Notes: generated from the sequence alone by a model not told the origin. A stretch of DNA of 64,000 nt from Siphonodentalium dalli (GCA_032622095.1 CP136061.1:173545107-173609106), one strand, 5' to 3'; shown: positions 34,138 to 46,315, counted from the stretch's first letter. Translations and numbers: made by a program.

Positions 34138-35393
34138 AACAAGACAGTCAATGACTGTGGGGTCGCTCACCAGACTGCAAAGACTGATAAGACTGGGACT
34201 CTGGAGACGACAACAGTCAGAACTTTTCATAATCACTTTAAAAGAAGTAGATATCTAAAGAGTTAAATCTAAAACAAAAAAATTGGAGTTATGTCCCTGG
34301 CCCCGCCCACATTTGACCCAGTGACCTGATTTGAACAAATCTGAACCCCAGTCACCCAAGGATCCTTCATACCAAATATGAACCCATATAGCCTGATGGT
34401 ATTTGAGAAGAAGTCACTTTAAGAATACTATGGAGGGAAAGAGTTATGGCCCTGGCTTCGCAACTATTTCAAGTAAACTCATTTGAACAAATCTGAATGT
34501 GAGTCACCTAGGGAACATCCACACCAAATATGAAACCATTCGGTCTTATTGTTCTGAAGATGTTTAAAAGAATTACTATGGTGGGAAAGAGTTATGGCCC
34601 TGGCTTCGCAACTATTTGACCCAGTGACCGCATTTGAACAAATCTGAATGAGAATCACCTAGGGAACATCCACACCAAATATGAACCCATTTGGTCTTAT
34701 GGTTCCAGAGGAGAAGATGTTCAAATAATTGTTGTCGGACGGATGGACGGACAGACGATGGACGGACGAGGAGTGATGACAATAGCTCCGCCGGAGCACA
34801 GGTAGGGTGGCTGGTTGATAATTAAATCTCTTATCTCCGCCCCTATTTGAACAAACGTGAATCCCCATCTATGAGATCCATTCATTTGGTAATTTCAGAC
34901 ATTAGATTTTAAGAGTTGAACTGAACTGATTTTCCTAAAATGACCCCAAATCTGAAAAAATCTAAACCCCAGTCACCGAAGGACCATCCATACCAAACAT
35001 AATCTAAATAGTCCAGATGGTTCTTGAGAAGAAATTGTTTTAAGAATTACTATGGAAGGAAAGAGTTATGGCCCTGACTTCTCACATATTTGACCTGATG
35101 AACTCATTTGAACAAATCTGAATGTGAGTCACCTGGGGGACATCCACACCTAAATATATAAACCCATTTGGTCTTTAATATGTATCTGGAGAAGAAAACA
35201 ATTGATGGACGGATAGAGACATAATGACAGATGGATGGATGGGAGAACAGTCTGACATAGAGACTGACAAATACAATCCAATATACCCCCCAAGTTTTCT
35301 TTGCAAAATCAGGGTATAATGAGTTCAACTGGATACTGGTGGTTAAGAACATAATATTCGAACAGACAAGCCTGAACATAGTGTCTGACATTT

Positions 35394-36790
35394 GCAGAAT
35401 GAGGTCCCCAAAGGGTGAATTTAATGACACAATCCTGCAATGCGGGCTAGCATCACCAAATTCACCCTCTGTGGACCTCATTCTGTGTAGGCCTCAACTG
35501 CTATGGGAGACATAGCATTAGATTGAAGTTCTCCAGTTAAAGTTGGTGATGTGCACCCATTGGGCACCTCAATTATGCATTTTATATTCACAAATTAGGG
35601 GATATAGAAACTAAACAGAAGGGCTAAAGTAAGTAAAAATGTCAATTTAAGTGCCTACATACTTCCCAGAAGATGAGGCCTAAGCAGAATGAGGACCCTG
35701 GCTAGTGTATTTGGTGATGCTAGACTGCTGTGCAGGGTAGCATAACTAAATTCACCCTCTGGGGACCTCATTCTGCAAATGCCAGATAGAAGACAAATTT
35801 AATCCAATATATACCCCCCCCCCCCCCCCATTTTTCTTTGAATATTAGTCGTATGATTTCATCTGGATAAGTGGTGATTAAAACAATAATATGAAATGGC
35901 CAAACCTGAATTTAGTATGTCTGACATTTGCAGAATTAGGTCCCAAAAATGTGGATTTAATGACAATATTCTGTAAGGCAGGCTAGCATCACCAAATTCA
36001 TCCTCAATCTGATTAGGCCTCAATGGCCAATAAAACCAAGGAACAGATTGAAGTCCTACAGTTGAAGTTGGTGATACACACCCATTGAGCACCTCAATTA
36101 TGCATTTTATCTTCTGCAAATTAGGGGGACATTGAAACTGAACAGGTGGAAAAAGTGACTAAATCAAACTGTCAATTTGATACTTAGGTTACTTCCAAGA
36201 AGATGAGGACTAAGCAGAATTAGGTCCCTGGCAGGTGTATTTGGTGGTGCTAGCATGCTGTATGGAATAGCAACACTAAATTCACCATCTGGGGACCTCA
36301 CTATGTAAATGTCAGACACACTATTTCCAGACTTGAAGAAATCAAAGCCATTCACAGTATCATTGAATGTCAGTCATTAAATTGCTACAGATATGTTTAG
36401 ATTAGAATAATACATGTCATCTGGCCAGTTTATATAATTAATGACCTGTACCTTCACAGATATATATGCCTCTGTGGTGAGAAGACATATTAAATTGAGA
36501 GGTGATATGGCTTGGAAGGGATCTTGGTTGATGGCAGGGTTGGGCCTGGGCCATATGGGAGGGGGTGGGTGGGGGAGGGTGGAATGTTTCCATAATTTCA
36601 TTAAAGAGTAAAGTTTCATAACTCTGCAGATGTTATATATAATGGTGTCACTTTTTTTCAAATTTTAAAACATGTCCCAGAAGATGAGGCCTAAGCAGAA
36701 TAAGGTAATTGAGGTGTATTTGGTGATGCTAGCCTGTTGTATGGGGTAGCAACACTAAATTCACCATCTGGGGACTTCATTCTGCAAATG
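35394..36790. repeat. Cluster of AGAATGAGGTCCCC foldbacks
   Basis: Foldback copies or halves lie near 35394-35486, 35693-35776, 35934-36010, 36216-36306 and 36697-36786, with standard spacers between. A C homopolymer run lies at 35815-35830. The region 36320-36655 departs from the repeat pattern. Confidence 0.75.
36452..36545 (-). CDS. Internal exon of an unrecognised gene
   Basis: A 94-bp minus-strand stretch follows a very pyrimidine-rich tract ending in GGCCCAG (before 36545) and ends at a donor (GTGAAG|GTACAGG). After one leading base it reads 31 codons: PNPAINQDPFQAISPLNLIC then LLTTEAYISVK. The end phase is 0, matching the start of 24290-24505. It sits in a unique island inside a cluster of foldback repeats, where the neighbouring modules have repeat spacer instead. 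That is what one expects if repeats inserted around an existing exon. No domain recognised. Confidence 0.5.
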
Positions 36791-38300
36791 TCAGACACAC
36801 TATGTCCAGGCTTGGAGAAATGAACTATTCCTTGTAGACTCTGGTAGTTGTTTAGCTAATGTCATGTCTTGTAATGACAGATGGTAAACTGGTCTGAAGC
36901 AAGCAGTATTCAGCAAGAGGATCGGGTGACCACACTATGATAAATTGGCTTTTTCAATAATACAGGCTAGAGTGTCCTCTTAAAAATTAATAGTGCATAG
37001 CAAAGGGGTGTGAATTATAAAGGGCCATAACTCTGTTAAAATATATCGGATCAAACCCATATTTTAACTTGATCTGTATATAAGTGTCAAAAATTCATAT
37101 ACCAAATTTGGTGTTGATCAGATGAAAAATGTTTGAGTAATCCTGTCTTGGATGAATTCTATATTAAAACAAGAGTGGAAGGGGTTAAATAAACAATACC
37201 AAAATCCATACAGATGAAGAACATGCTAAGAAAAATCTAGGTAAGAAATATGAGGCTGTGATGTGTCCTAAACAAAAATTAAAGGTCAAAATGCAAAAAT
37301 TAAATTTTTTGTTTTTAAAGTTATGTCCCTGGCTCTGCCCCTATTTGACCCAGTGACCCCATTTGAACAAATATGAACCCCAGTCACCCAAGGTATCTCT
37401 GTACCAAATATAAGCTAAATCGGCCAAATATTTTTTTAGAAGAAGTCATTGTAAGAATCACTATGAGTTATGGCCCTGGTTTCTTAACTAATTGACCGGG
37501 TGACCTCATTTGAACAAATCTGAACACCAGTCACCCAAAGACTCTCCATACCAAATATTAGCTAAATTGGCCCAATGGTTATGGACAAGAAGTTGTTGTA
37601 AGAATTACTATGGAGGAATAGAGTTATGGCCCTTGTTTCGCAACTATTTGACCCAGTGACCTCATTTGAACAAATCTGAATGAGAGTCACCTAGGGAACA
37701 TACACACCAAATATGAACCAATTCGGTATGATGGTTTAAGAGGAGAAGATGTTTTTTAAAAAGTTGACGGACAGACGGACAGACGGACAGACGGACAGAC
37801 GGACGGACGGACGACGGACGAGGAGTGATGACTATAGCTCCACCGGAGACTTTGTCTCAGGTGAGCTAAAAACTAATAAAACAATCTAAAGTACACATAA
37901 TCTTTATTGTAATGTCAGGTTGTCATACTATCATGTTTAAATTAGTTAATGCATTGGTAAAATGCAGATCTTTCATATAAATAATTGTCTAAAAATATTT
38001 TTCTGAAATTGTCGGCCATTTTGGATTTCCGACTGCGGATCTTACATTATGTTTACAAACTTATTTCATTATTTTAATTTTCAAACGTCTTAAAAAGGAT
38101 TAAAATTCAGATATATACTGTAGAATTTAATTAGAAACAATTAAAACAATAATTTTATGAAACTTGAAAAACTTTTTTATTGTTGTCATACAGTTGTGAT
38201 CAAAATAATTACGGTTACAATTATGGCCGATAATATCGGCCCTGGCAATTTACCGACACCACATTTGGGCCGATAATATCGGCCCCTGGCAATCAAAGAG

Positions 38301-38790
38301 TTAAGAAAGGGTTAAAGTATTTGGGTTGGGGAGGAGTAGTTTTAAATCTCATAACTCTGTCCCTATTCACACAAGGACCTCTCACTGTGAGATCCAATGG
38401 TTTAGTGATTTCGGAGGACATGTTTAGGAGTTTAAGTTAACTTATTGGAAGCAAAAGTGATAAATCCCTATCTTTGCCACTTTTGACATGCCAAATATTC
38501 AAAATTTATTATTCACTTCTAAAGAGAAATTATAATTTGTTGACAAGCCAGACTGCTTAGAACGACATACATGTAGGGGATTCCATCTCATATTTAAATG
38601 GTACTTTAATTACCCCCCCCCCTCCCCCATTCTCCCGAGTTATTTGTTTATCAAACATGGACAGACATAAGATCAGATCTGACCTGTGTATTAAATAAGA
38701 TAAAGTGTTTCATAACAGGAGTGTACATGTATGGTTTTCAAAAATATATGTAGTTTATACAATTCAAAAGTATTATCTATATAATGTTAT
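38301..38790 (+). repeat. Large dispersed repeat, copy 3, second part
   Basis: It continues 'gaaagggttaaagtatttgg' from the TTAA site and matches 7999-8354 ('ctcacttctaaagagaaatt', 'tctatataatgttat'). It stops at AATGTTAT (38783-38790). Confidence 0.8.
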
Positions 38791-40486
38791 CAGTGTTCGC
38801 GCTGGACCGAAAAAAACTTTAGCCAAAAGTTTAGCCAAATGGAAATTTTATTAGCCAAATGAAAAAATGTTTAGCCAAATGTTTTTTGGCCAAATTAAAA
38901 AAAACTATGGCCAAATTAAATCATCGTTTTCTGGTCGGTTCACAATTAATGACTAAAACGTCAAATCTAACAGACACAGGTAAAATACACATTAATTTAA
39001 CTAATTTTGATGAACTAGAAATATTTTTATATATATATCATTTATTAAAAAAATATTAATCTCTATGTGAAAGAGTGTATATATGTATGCATGTGTCGTG
39101 TATGGGGACGTCGTCTGTATGTGCGTGTCAGACAGAAGGAATATGTGTATGCCTATAACTAATGCAATGGTAGGCGTAGGTGTGCATGAGAATGAAATTA
39201 TGTAAATAGATGCTGCGTGTGTTGTGTTATTATTCTAATTGTTATTTGTATAGATATGACATATTTATACTTTTTGTGTGGTCATGTTTTCTAATTGTAT
39301 ATATGTTAAATTTTCGTGATTGTATTTGACATCTCTTCATTATATGGAGGAAAATAAAGATATATATATTATCAAATTACAATCTGTCATAAAAGCATGC
39401 ATATTATTTTGAATGTATCGGTTTTGACAAATAGCCACAAAATATCTGTCGTGATTCACATTTGTCTGATTAAAGGGGTACTGTACGCCATTTTCAATAA
39501 ATTCCCGGTCATAACAACGATCTATTATCGATACTATATAGAAATATAAGTAATTTGAGTCGAAGATGTATTCTGTGAACGCTCAGGTTAATAGGCTATC
39601 TTAAAATTTAATAATTTAAAAGTTAATAATTTAATATAAATTGATTTTATGGCTCCAGCCATAAAATGGCGTCTCTTAAAATTGGAATTTCCGTGTACAA
39701 AACGTAATCAAATTATAATTGAGGGATACTGGATTAATAAAACAATTGCACACACGATCGTTTGAAACATTATGCTTATACGGGGAGAAAACCCAAGCCA
39801 CTCATTGACTAGTGACCATACACTAACTTAAATGAGTATATGGGACTACTAAGCATATAATATAATGTTTATTTGATTCATTTGGTTGAAAACTGTACAA
39901 AAATTACTCGACAACGACAATTTGTATTTTTGCATTCCGGTAAATTTGCCATCCGTAACAATACTTCGTACTCAACAGACTTTCAAAAAATGGAAAAGTT
40001 GTTACCTTATTCTCCGACTCGGGGATTATAGAAACCAACAACAACATCTTGGGTACAGTACCCCTTTAAGCTATTGTCTTACACTTGGTGCTCATAAACC
40101 TTGACCGTCATAAATACAATGTCATCATAAACATGCATTGTGCAGGAGCCCCGTGAGTGACCAGACAGACAATGGGGGATTAGCGGATTAAATTTAAAAT
40201 AAAGACTTTTGCTGTTTCGTGCAGAGTTAGTGGTTTCCCTTTGTACTGTCCGCGATCGGGTTTCCCCTTTGTACAGTCGGTGATATATTCCCACTTACGA
40301 TGTTTTTGGACTAGATCGTTCACATCACAGAATTGAAAACCCACTTGCCAAAAATTCATGCTTTCATTCTCCATTTGGGGTAAAAAAAAAAGTTTAGCCA
40401 AAAGTTTAGCCAAATGAAATTTTTATTAGCCAAATTCGAAAAAGATTAGCCATTGGCTAATTTGGCTACCGACAGCGCGAACACTG
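38791..40486. mobile_element. 1.7 kb hAT-like element
   Basis: Both ends read inward CAGTGTTCGCGCTG (14 bp, exact). AATGTTAT lies on both sides (38783-38790; 40487-40494), a perfect 8-bp duplication, and the empty site is at 8347-8354. TTTAGCCAAAA/TTAGCCAAATG words form subterminal arrays (38818-38910; 40391-40465). A minus-strand frame at 40413-40180 reads MENESMNFWQVGFQFCDVND and onward, with a GTAAGT inside it at 40298-40293. It may be the remnant of a first coding exon, but no transposase domain is visible. A 592-bp element is nested at 39474-40065. Confidence 0.9.
39474..40065. mobile_element. 592-bp MITE-like element nested in the hAT element
   Basis: The ends read inward AGGGGTACTGTACGC and AGGGGTACTGTACCC. 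TTAA lies on both sides (39470-39473; 40066-40069); TA is also possible if the element is taken one or two bases longer. There is no coding capacity. Confidence 0.75.
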
Positions 40487-41390
40487 AATGTTATACAGAC
40501 ATAATATGATGGGGATGCTGGCCCCTATGACCACTAAATCGTTCATATAAAAGAAAGTAAGTTAGCCCTCATTTGAATGGTTTCACACAATACAATGTTT
40601 TACAAGTAGCTTGGGCACTAAAAGCCACAACCTTCAATGTTAATCTTCTAAGTGCTCTGTGGCCCCTAAAATTCAATCAACCATGAAAATGTGAACAAAT
40701 GGGGAAAATAAGGTTCCTGGAAATACTAACATCTACCATATTGATTTTCAAAACAAGTCATCACTTACAATAGTCATGTATATTTATATGCCTGTTTCCC
40801 ATTGCATAGATAAATCATATTGGCTATCAGCTGTTGTTAATTTCAAATTGAAAGCACGTGTCTGAAGGGTTAATATATTTTTCAAAAATCAATTAATCAG
40901 TCAATACCAAAATTGATAGAAGTGAATAGTGTGCAAAGATACCCAATAGATATTAAGAGATATGAGGAAGAGTCCATGTACATTATAGCATGTGTCTATG
41001 GAAACCTTGGAAAGGGTTAATTATTTTTGAAGCAAATTAATGGAAGGGGGGCCCTTATCTCACCCTGTAATGAAATTTCAAGAATAGGAAAAACACCAGT
41101 CTTGTGCTGCCATTAATCAATTTGACAGTTAGAATAAACAAACAGCCAGCCACCAGTGTTGTTTATCTTGCTTGACCCACCAGAGCTCTGTATCATATGT
41201 CATCACTCATTTCATAACAGATTTCACTTGGAATGACAACATCTATAAAAATCCTCTCATATACTCTGGATGTTGGATGATCACATGGTAATTTATTGAT
41301 ATCATTATATTACATGAAACTATTGCAATAAAATCTTCATATTTTCAAAACAGGATATCACACCTAATTAATCGTATAAAACTAAAATAA
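40487..41390 (+). repeat. Large dispersed repeat, copy 3, third part
   Basis: It resumes 'aatgttatacag' and matches 8347-9300 with divergence ('gatgctggcccctatgacca', 'gggttaattatttttg'). Confidence 0.7.
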
Positions 41391-42250
41391 ATGAAAGTGT
41401 CAATTTTTTTTTATTATTTAATTTTTTTTTTTATTGTTATTAAAGTTCAAACAAAATTTAATATTTGTATATGCTAAATTTAGCAAGGAGCTAAATCTAA
41501 AAAAAATAAAATAATTTTTTTAATTTTTTTTTCTCGAAAAAGGGTCATAACTCCTTTAAAATTAATTGGATCAAACCCATATTCGGACTCGATCTGTATT
41601 TTGGGCTGTGAAACTCACATACCAAATTTGGTTCCAATCAGAAATGTTTGAGTTATGGCAGAATGCGTGAATTCTAAGTCGAAAAAGGGCCATAACTCTG
41701 TAACAAAAACTCGGATCAAACCCAAATTCGAACTCGATCTGTATTTTGGGCTGTGAAACTCACATACCAAATTTGGTTCCAATCAAAAATGTTTGAGTTA
41801 TGGCAGAATGCGTGAATTCTAAGTCGAAAAAGGGCCATAACTCTGTAACAAAAACTTGGATCAAACCCAAATTCGAACTCGATCTGTATTTTGGGCTGAG
41901 AAACCCATATACGAAATTTGGTTTCGATCGGATAGAAAATGTTTGAGTTATCGCATTACTCGTAAAGTGTCTACGGACAGACAGACAGACAGACGGACAG
42001 ACAGACGGACGAACGACGAGTGGTCAATCCGGGCAACGACACTGTGTTTACCATACTATGGTATGGGTAAACATAAAAAGGGCCATAACTCTCGCACTTG
42101 ACCTGTATTTTGGTCTGATAAACTCACCTATGAAATTTGCTTTTGAACTAATAATCTAACAGAAACTAGAGTTATTATCCGGAAACCATTTCTGGACACA
42201 CACACGTACGGACGGACGGAGGACACCGGCTGTTTTAATAGACCCTCGGA
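41391..42250 (+). repeat. 'Gggccataactctgtaacaa' tandem module
   Basis: T-rich sequence (41404-41530) precedes three units ('aactctgtaacaaaaact', 'cgaactcgatctgtattttg', 'tacgaaatttggtttcgatc'). An ACAGACGG run (41973-42020) and a hairpin 'gtttaccatac...gtatgggtaaac' (42047-42073) follow. A second short unit ends in ACGGACGG near 42207-42220. Confidence 0.75.
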
Positions 42251-42272
42251 AAAAAAAATTCGGGGGACAAAT

Positions 42273-42960
42273 ATTCTATGTAGTCAGTACAATGATATAT
42301 AATATACCACTGGGGACGTTCCTTTTCTGTATTTGTCGCATGCCCGTTCACTAAGTTTTAATATTAAAATTGGCCGCCATATTGAACACAATCTTGGATT
42401 ATGATAATCTTCTAATAACAAATCTGGATGGCGATTTTATCTTGTCAATTCGTATGTGTATTCTACATTTAATAAAACAAAATACTGCGCGTCATGCAAT
42501 CATTCGTGATTCCAATCCCTGGCGATAACTTTAGTTCAAATTTTATGACATTGAATTGCGGAATAAATTTTTGCCTATTATTTTACCAACTGATAAGATG
42601 TATTAATGGTGAAACTAATGCTTGATCTGAAATATTATTCTATATGGCCATTACAATAATATACATTTTACTACTGGGGATGCTCCTTTTCTGGATGTTT
42701 CGTATGTCGCTTCACTAAGTCTTAAAATTTGAATGCCATATTTGACGCCATCATGGATTTTGATACTTTTCTATTAGTGAATATGGATGGAAAGTTCGCA
42801 TTTTACACTTGTTATGTGTGTTCTACATTAAATGAAGGCAAATACTACGCATTATTCTATCATTCTTGGATCCAATCCCCGGCGATGGCTATATTTCTCA
42901 TTTTATGACATTGGGGGAGGGTTAAGTTTTTGCCTATTATTTCAAAATTTGTAGGCTCAT
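42273..42960. repeat. Two diverged tandem copies of a 360-bp unit
   Basis: 'ctggggacgttccttttctg' (42311) recurs as 'ctggggatgctccttttctg' (42675). The rest of both units can be followed ('cttcactaagtcttaaaatt', 'gtgtgttctacatt', 'ttttgcctattattt'). Function unknown. Confidence 0.7.
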
Positions 42961-43378
42961 GACAAAAAAGTTTATACCTCCAGGTAGCATATACTCCACA
43001 CTTCGCAATCATATATGATGAGATGAGATTGGTTCAGCGTGTTAGTTTTGTATAGAGTTGGCGGGCGACAGTTTCTCTGAATCGTCATGATTTTTTTATG
43101 CAGAACGTTACATTTTCTACAATGACAATGCGAAATCTCAAACAAAGCAGAAAAAATAAGAACGGTCCATTCAAGTATCACTATGTGCCACATAATAACA
43201 AATACACTGTTCTTTTTATTGTGATTTGATTGTCTTTTAACCAATTGTCTATTGTTGGACAACTGCTGAAAATAGGCTAATTTTTCGGTAGAGTACCTTC
43301 ACAAATAGTCTTACCATACATAGCTGCCACCAATTCCGGCAAGGCCAGGAATCATTTTCGTAATCAATATAGATTTAC
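42961..43378. other. Unassigned sequence
   Basis: A minus-strand open frame at 43262-42972 has no domain or good splice boundaries. A possible donor (GTAAGA, minus strand) lies near 43309. Otherwise nothing seen. Confidence 0.3.
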
Positions 43379-43491
43379 CTTCCAGAAAAAGTTGGTTTCA
43401 ACTTGTTCTACCGAGGGTAGGGGTATCTCGAAAATTAAGGCCCTTTTCGGATTTGTCTGCACCTCTACTAAATTCATTGTTTTATATGGTA
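43379..43491 (-). CDS. Possible exon of an unrecognised gene
   Basis: On the minus strand, an acceptor (CACCTTCTAG before 43491) and a donor (AAG|GTAAAT after 43379) bound two leading bases and 37 codons. These include MNLVEVQTNPKRALIFEIPL and end VETNFFWK. The reading is protein-like. However, a dispersed repeat starts within a few bases of the acceptor, so the stretch could be part of that repeat. Its end phase (0) does not join directly to the exon at 36452-36545, so another exon would be needed between them. Confidence 0.3.
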
Positions 43492-43495
43492 CTAG

Positions 43496-44290
43496 AAGGT
43501 GACCCGACTTCGTCCGAGCTGTGACCTTGAATTGACCATTTTGAAGGTCAAGGTCAGGTGGGGTCAAACACCAACACCCCAAAAATGGTGGAAATCGGCC
43601 CAGCGGATACCGGGAAATCGGCCCAGTGGATACCCTATGCATCAAATATCGTCCGTAAAAATCCGCCAGTTTAACCCGATTTGATTTCCACTCAAGTATA
43701 TAAACGCGCCTCATATACACACGCTCATTAATTATCAAGTTTCAACGTAAAGATAAATTACCATCGGTGCCCAAGATATCGCCAAGACGTCTGAAACAGT
43801 CAAATGCATCGGCCGGTTATTAAGCGTAACGTGATTTAACATTATGACCTCTAACGACGTCATAGAAGTTACGCATTGTTTTTATCCTGATGGAAGATAG
43901 TACCACTTCTTCTTGATAATTGAGGCAGATAACTAAAACGGATACATACGCATTATATATCGTTGGAAAGAGGAAACACGAAAGATTCTCACAGTGTCAT
44001 TATTATGACTGGCATTTTATTATTCGCGCTGTTTCGAATCGATTTGTAAGCACCGAACTCAAATGAAAGTCCCGTAACACAGCGTAAAAACAGATTTGAC
44101 CTCGGCACATGTAAAGTTGACCTCGGATCTGAAAATTAATATGCCTATGCCACTTCCCGACCGATAGTACCCTCACATACAAAGTTTCATCGAAATCGGG
44201 TCGGCCGTTTTCGAGTTCATCGCGATCACACAGACACACACACATATACACAAACAGATCTTCCAAAATATATAATAGATGTATATCATT
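43496..44290 (+). repeat. Dispersed repeat with TGACCTTGA and CA-rich end
   Basis: 'gaccttgaattgaccatttt' plus 'gaaggtcaaggtcaggtggg' is of a type common in mollusc repeats in my experience. The direct repeat 'gaaatcggcccagcggatac' occurs at 43590 and 43615. The right part ends 'cacagacacacacacatata' (44228-44250). Open frames on both strands are not taken as genes. Confidence 0.5.
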
Positions 44291-44359
44291 ATCCATGTTT
44301 TAATTATTTATTCAATAAAGAATCGAGAAAAATATATAACTCAACTCCTCTGCCAGTCA

Positions 44360-44496
44360 ATGGTACCCACAAACGAAACTAGGATTGGCCTGGGAAATTA
44401 CAGTGCTAAAAATAACATAACAGGAAAATCTGAGCACGTACAATTCGTGGCCCCAATTCAACAAACTATTATATTCGGTTTTGTATTAACTTTATA
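44360..44496 (+). CDS. Possible terminal exon
   Basis: After a pyrimidine-rich acceptor (CAACTCCTCTGCCAG, ending 44359) two frames are open. One is SMVPTNETRIGLGNYSAKNN on to a stop at 44496; the other, offset by one base, is QWYPQTKLGLAWEITVLKIT and then a stop. I cannot choose between them. There is no matching upstream exon in view. It may be chance. Confidence 0.15.
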
Positions 44497-45041
44497 GCAT
44501 CTTATCGCTGATATCCATTGAATTAAATGTGTAGATTTTAAATAAAAGTCACCAACGAACTAATAGCGCTGCGCTTCCGATATCTATCTTATAATACAAT
44601 GATTTCATACTTATATTGCGAAAACGAAAGTATAATTCTAGAAACCAGAGTGCATGATCATATGTCCCCACTGGACAGGTAAACATGGATGCGCCCAAAC
44701 TGATTGGCGAATCGTTGCATATTTATTTGCATAAACGTTTCCATTTTTCGAATGTGCATATCAATAATGCTACAGCATTTGATACTGAGTGGAAAATATT
44801 ATTGATCACTCAGTGATCCTCGCCAGCTGATCTTGTAAATTTCTTGCGCTGACTGCAAATCTACATATTTTGATCGGTAGCTGGTGCTTTTGAATGCACA
44901 TGGCCCACAATCAAAATGGAAGATTATTGGTACCTTAATACAAAATTACCGATAAATAAACGTAATTCCGATTTAATTTAAATATTATCACGCGCGCACA
45001 ATTGTTTCCTCAGAATTCGACAGGTCAAGGAAGATTCGGCT
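44497..45041. other. Unassigned sequence
   Basis: AT-rich and not matched elsewhere in the window. It would be the upstream region of the candidate exon at 45042. No convincing TATA box or initiator was identified. Confidence 0.3.
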
Positions 45042-45104
45042 ATGAAGATTTTTTGGACGAATCTCCTAGGTTTAGTGCTGTATTGTGGAGGAATTATTAC
45101 AGTA
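45042..45104 (+). CDS. Possible signal-peptide first exon
   Basis: The frame starts MKIFWTNLLGLVLYCGGIIT and ends at a near-consensus donor (AAT|GTGAGT). A charged start followed by a long hydrophobic stretch is typical of a signal peptide. A second frame from an upstream acceptor (TTTCCTCAG at 45013) reads GQGRFGYEDFLDESPRF and is also open to the same donor. Either could be real, or neither. The next 100 bp is intron-like and is followed by repeat. No later exon found. Confidence 0.25.
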
Positions 45105-45218
45105 ATGTGAGTCATTATTTAATCGTATCTCATTCACTTGATTTGTTAGTATATTAATGATGCTTTTTGTGAGTTACATGTATGTGGGAATATTTAAAAA
45201 TAATTTATGACATTAACA

Positions 45219-46152
45219 AGAGGTACGCTGTCGCGTGGCATTTGCCCCCGACCGTAGCAATTCGGATTAAGCATGGACGAAACTGCGGATATCCGAGGAG
45301 GTCTATATGACCATTCCAAAAGAAGTTCGTACTAGAAATTCCGGAAACCCAAAAACAAGCGATTCGGAAACCCAAAAACAAGTAAAAATTAAAATTTTCT
45401 AAGTTGAAAAAAGGGCCACAACTCTGACAAAAATTATCAGATCATACCCAAATTCGCAATTAACATCTATTTTCATATAACTGATCCACAAAAATACAGG
45501 ATTTGCAATCGTACCACCAAAGCTCACGCTATCATTTGGAAACCCAAAAAACTAGAAAAAAAATGAATTTTCTAAGTAAAAAAATGGCCATAACTCTAGT
45601 GAAATTGGGTGGACAAAACCTGCGCTATGCATGTAGCTGTTCCCCCATGCTGCTCTATCACCATACCAAATATCAGCTAAATCTGCCCAGCGGTTGCTGA
45701 ACAATAATGCAAAATGTTTGTACGGACGGACAAAATTCAAATTTTCTAAGTTGAAAAAAGGGCCATAACTCTGGCAAAAATCATCAGATCATACCCAAAT
45801 TCGCACTTGACATGTATTTTCATATAACTGATCCACAAAACTACGGGATTTGCAATCGTACCACCAAAGCTCACGCTATCATCTGGAAACCCAAAAAAAC
45901 AAGAGAAAAATTGAATTTTCTAAGTAAAAAAAGGGCCATAACTCTGGTGAAAATGGGTGGACGAAACCCGTGCTATGCATGTAGCTGTTCCCCCATACTG
46001 CTCTATCACCATACCAAATATCAGCTAAATCTGCCAAACGGTTGCTGAACAATAATGCAAAATGTTTGTACGGACGGACGTATGGACGTACGGACGTACG
46101 TACGGACGGAGACGTCGACTATATACCCGCCGACTTCAAGTCGGGGGCATAA
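45219..46152 (+). repeat. Two-unit module with TGCCCCCGAC ends
   Basis: It starts '...ggcatttgcccccgacc' and ends 'cgacttcaagtcgggggcat', which pair. Two units of about 360 bp ('ccgtgctatgcatgtagctg', 'ccataccaaatatcagctaa', 'cggttgctgaacaataatgc') lie between, with ACGGACGTACGG near 46070-46110. Open frames inside are repeat readings present twice. Confidence 0.75.
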
Positions 46153-46315
46153 TAAATGTGAGTTATTACTTTTATGATGTATTGTCGCCATGATATCCGA
46201 AACTGACGGATTTTACACCTTGGCTGAGAAAAGTGAAGAACATTTTAAATGTGGATTGTCGTATTTGTGGATCTGACAAAATCCCGTCATAGATTTAAAT
46301 ATAACTATATCGCTG

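Larger units (their letters stand above)
34138..37867 (+). repeat. 'GGTCGCTCACC...CAGGTGAGCTA' composite repeat, copy 2
   Basis: It starts 'aacaagacagtcaatgactg' and ends 'gtctcaggtgagcta'. Between are several 170-bp units ('gagttatggccctggcttcg', 'cccagtgacctcatttgaac', 'catccacaccaaatatgaac') with ACGG runs at 34738-34770, 35212-35250 and 37768-37815. AGAATGAGG foldback modules occupy 35394-36790. A unique island holding an exon-like stretch is at 36452-36545. Confidence 0.75.
31329..38300. mobile_element. TTAA-flanked element, copy 1, split by later insertions
   Basis: TTAA lies at 31325-31328 and 38301-38304. The ends read inward CTCTTTCGTTGCC and CTCTTTGATTGCC. The element proper is 31329-32056 plus about 37868-38300; both parts match the contiguous copy at 57500-59136. 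About 5.8 kb of other repeats interrupts it. The repeat copy at 7995-7998 is the TTAA empty site. The TTAA target suggests piggyBac or Kolobok. No transposase is seen, so it is non-autonomous. Confidence 0.85.

Noticed and set aside
43499-43738. Open frames on both strands around the TGACCTTGA repeat
   Set aside because: They overlap a dispersed mollusc-type repeat; only the short minus-strand stretch 43379-43491 kept any exon-like features.
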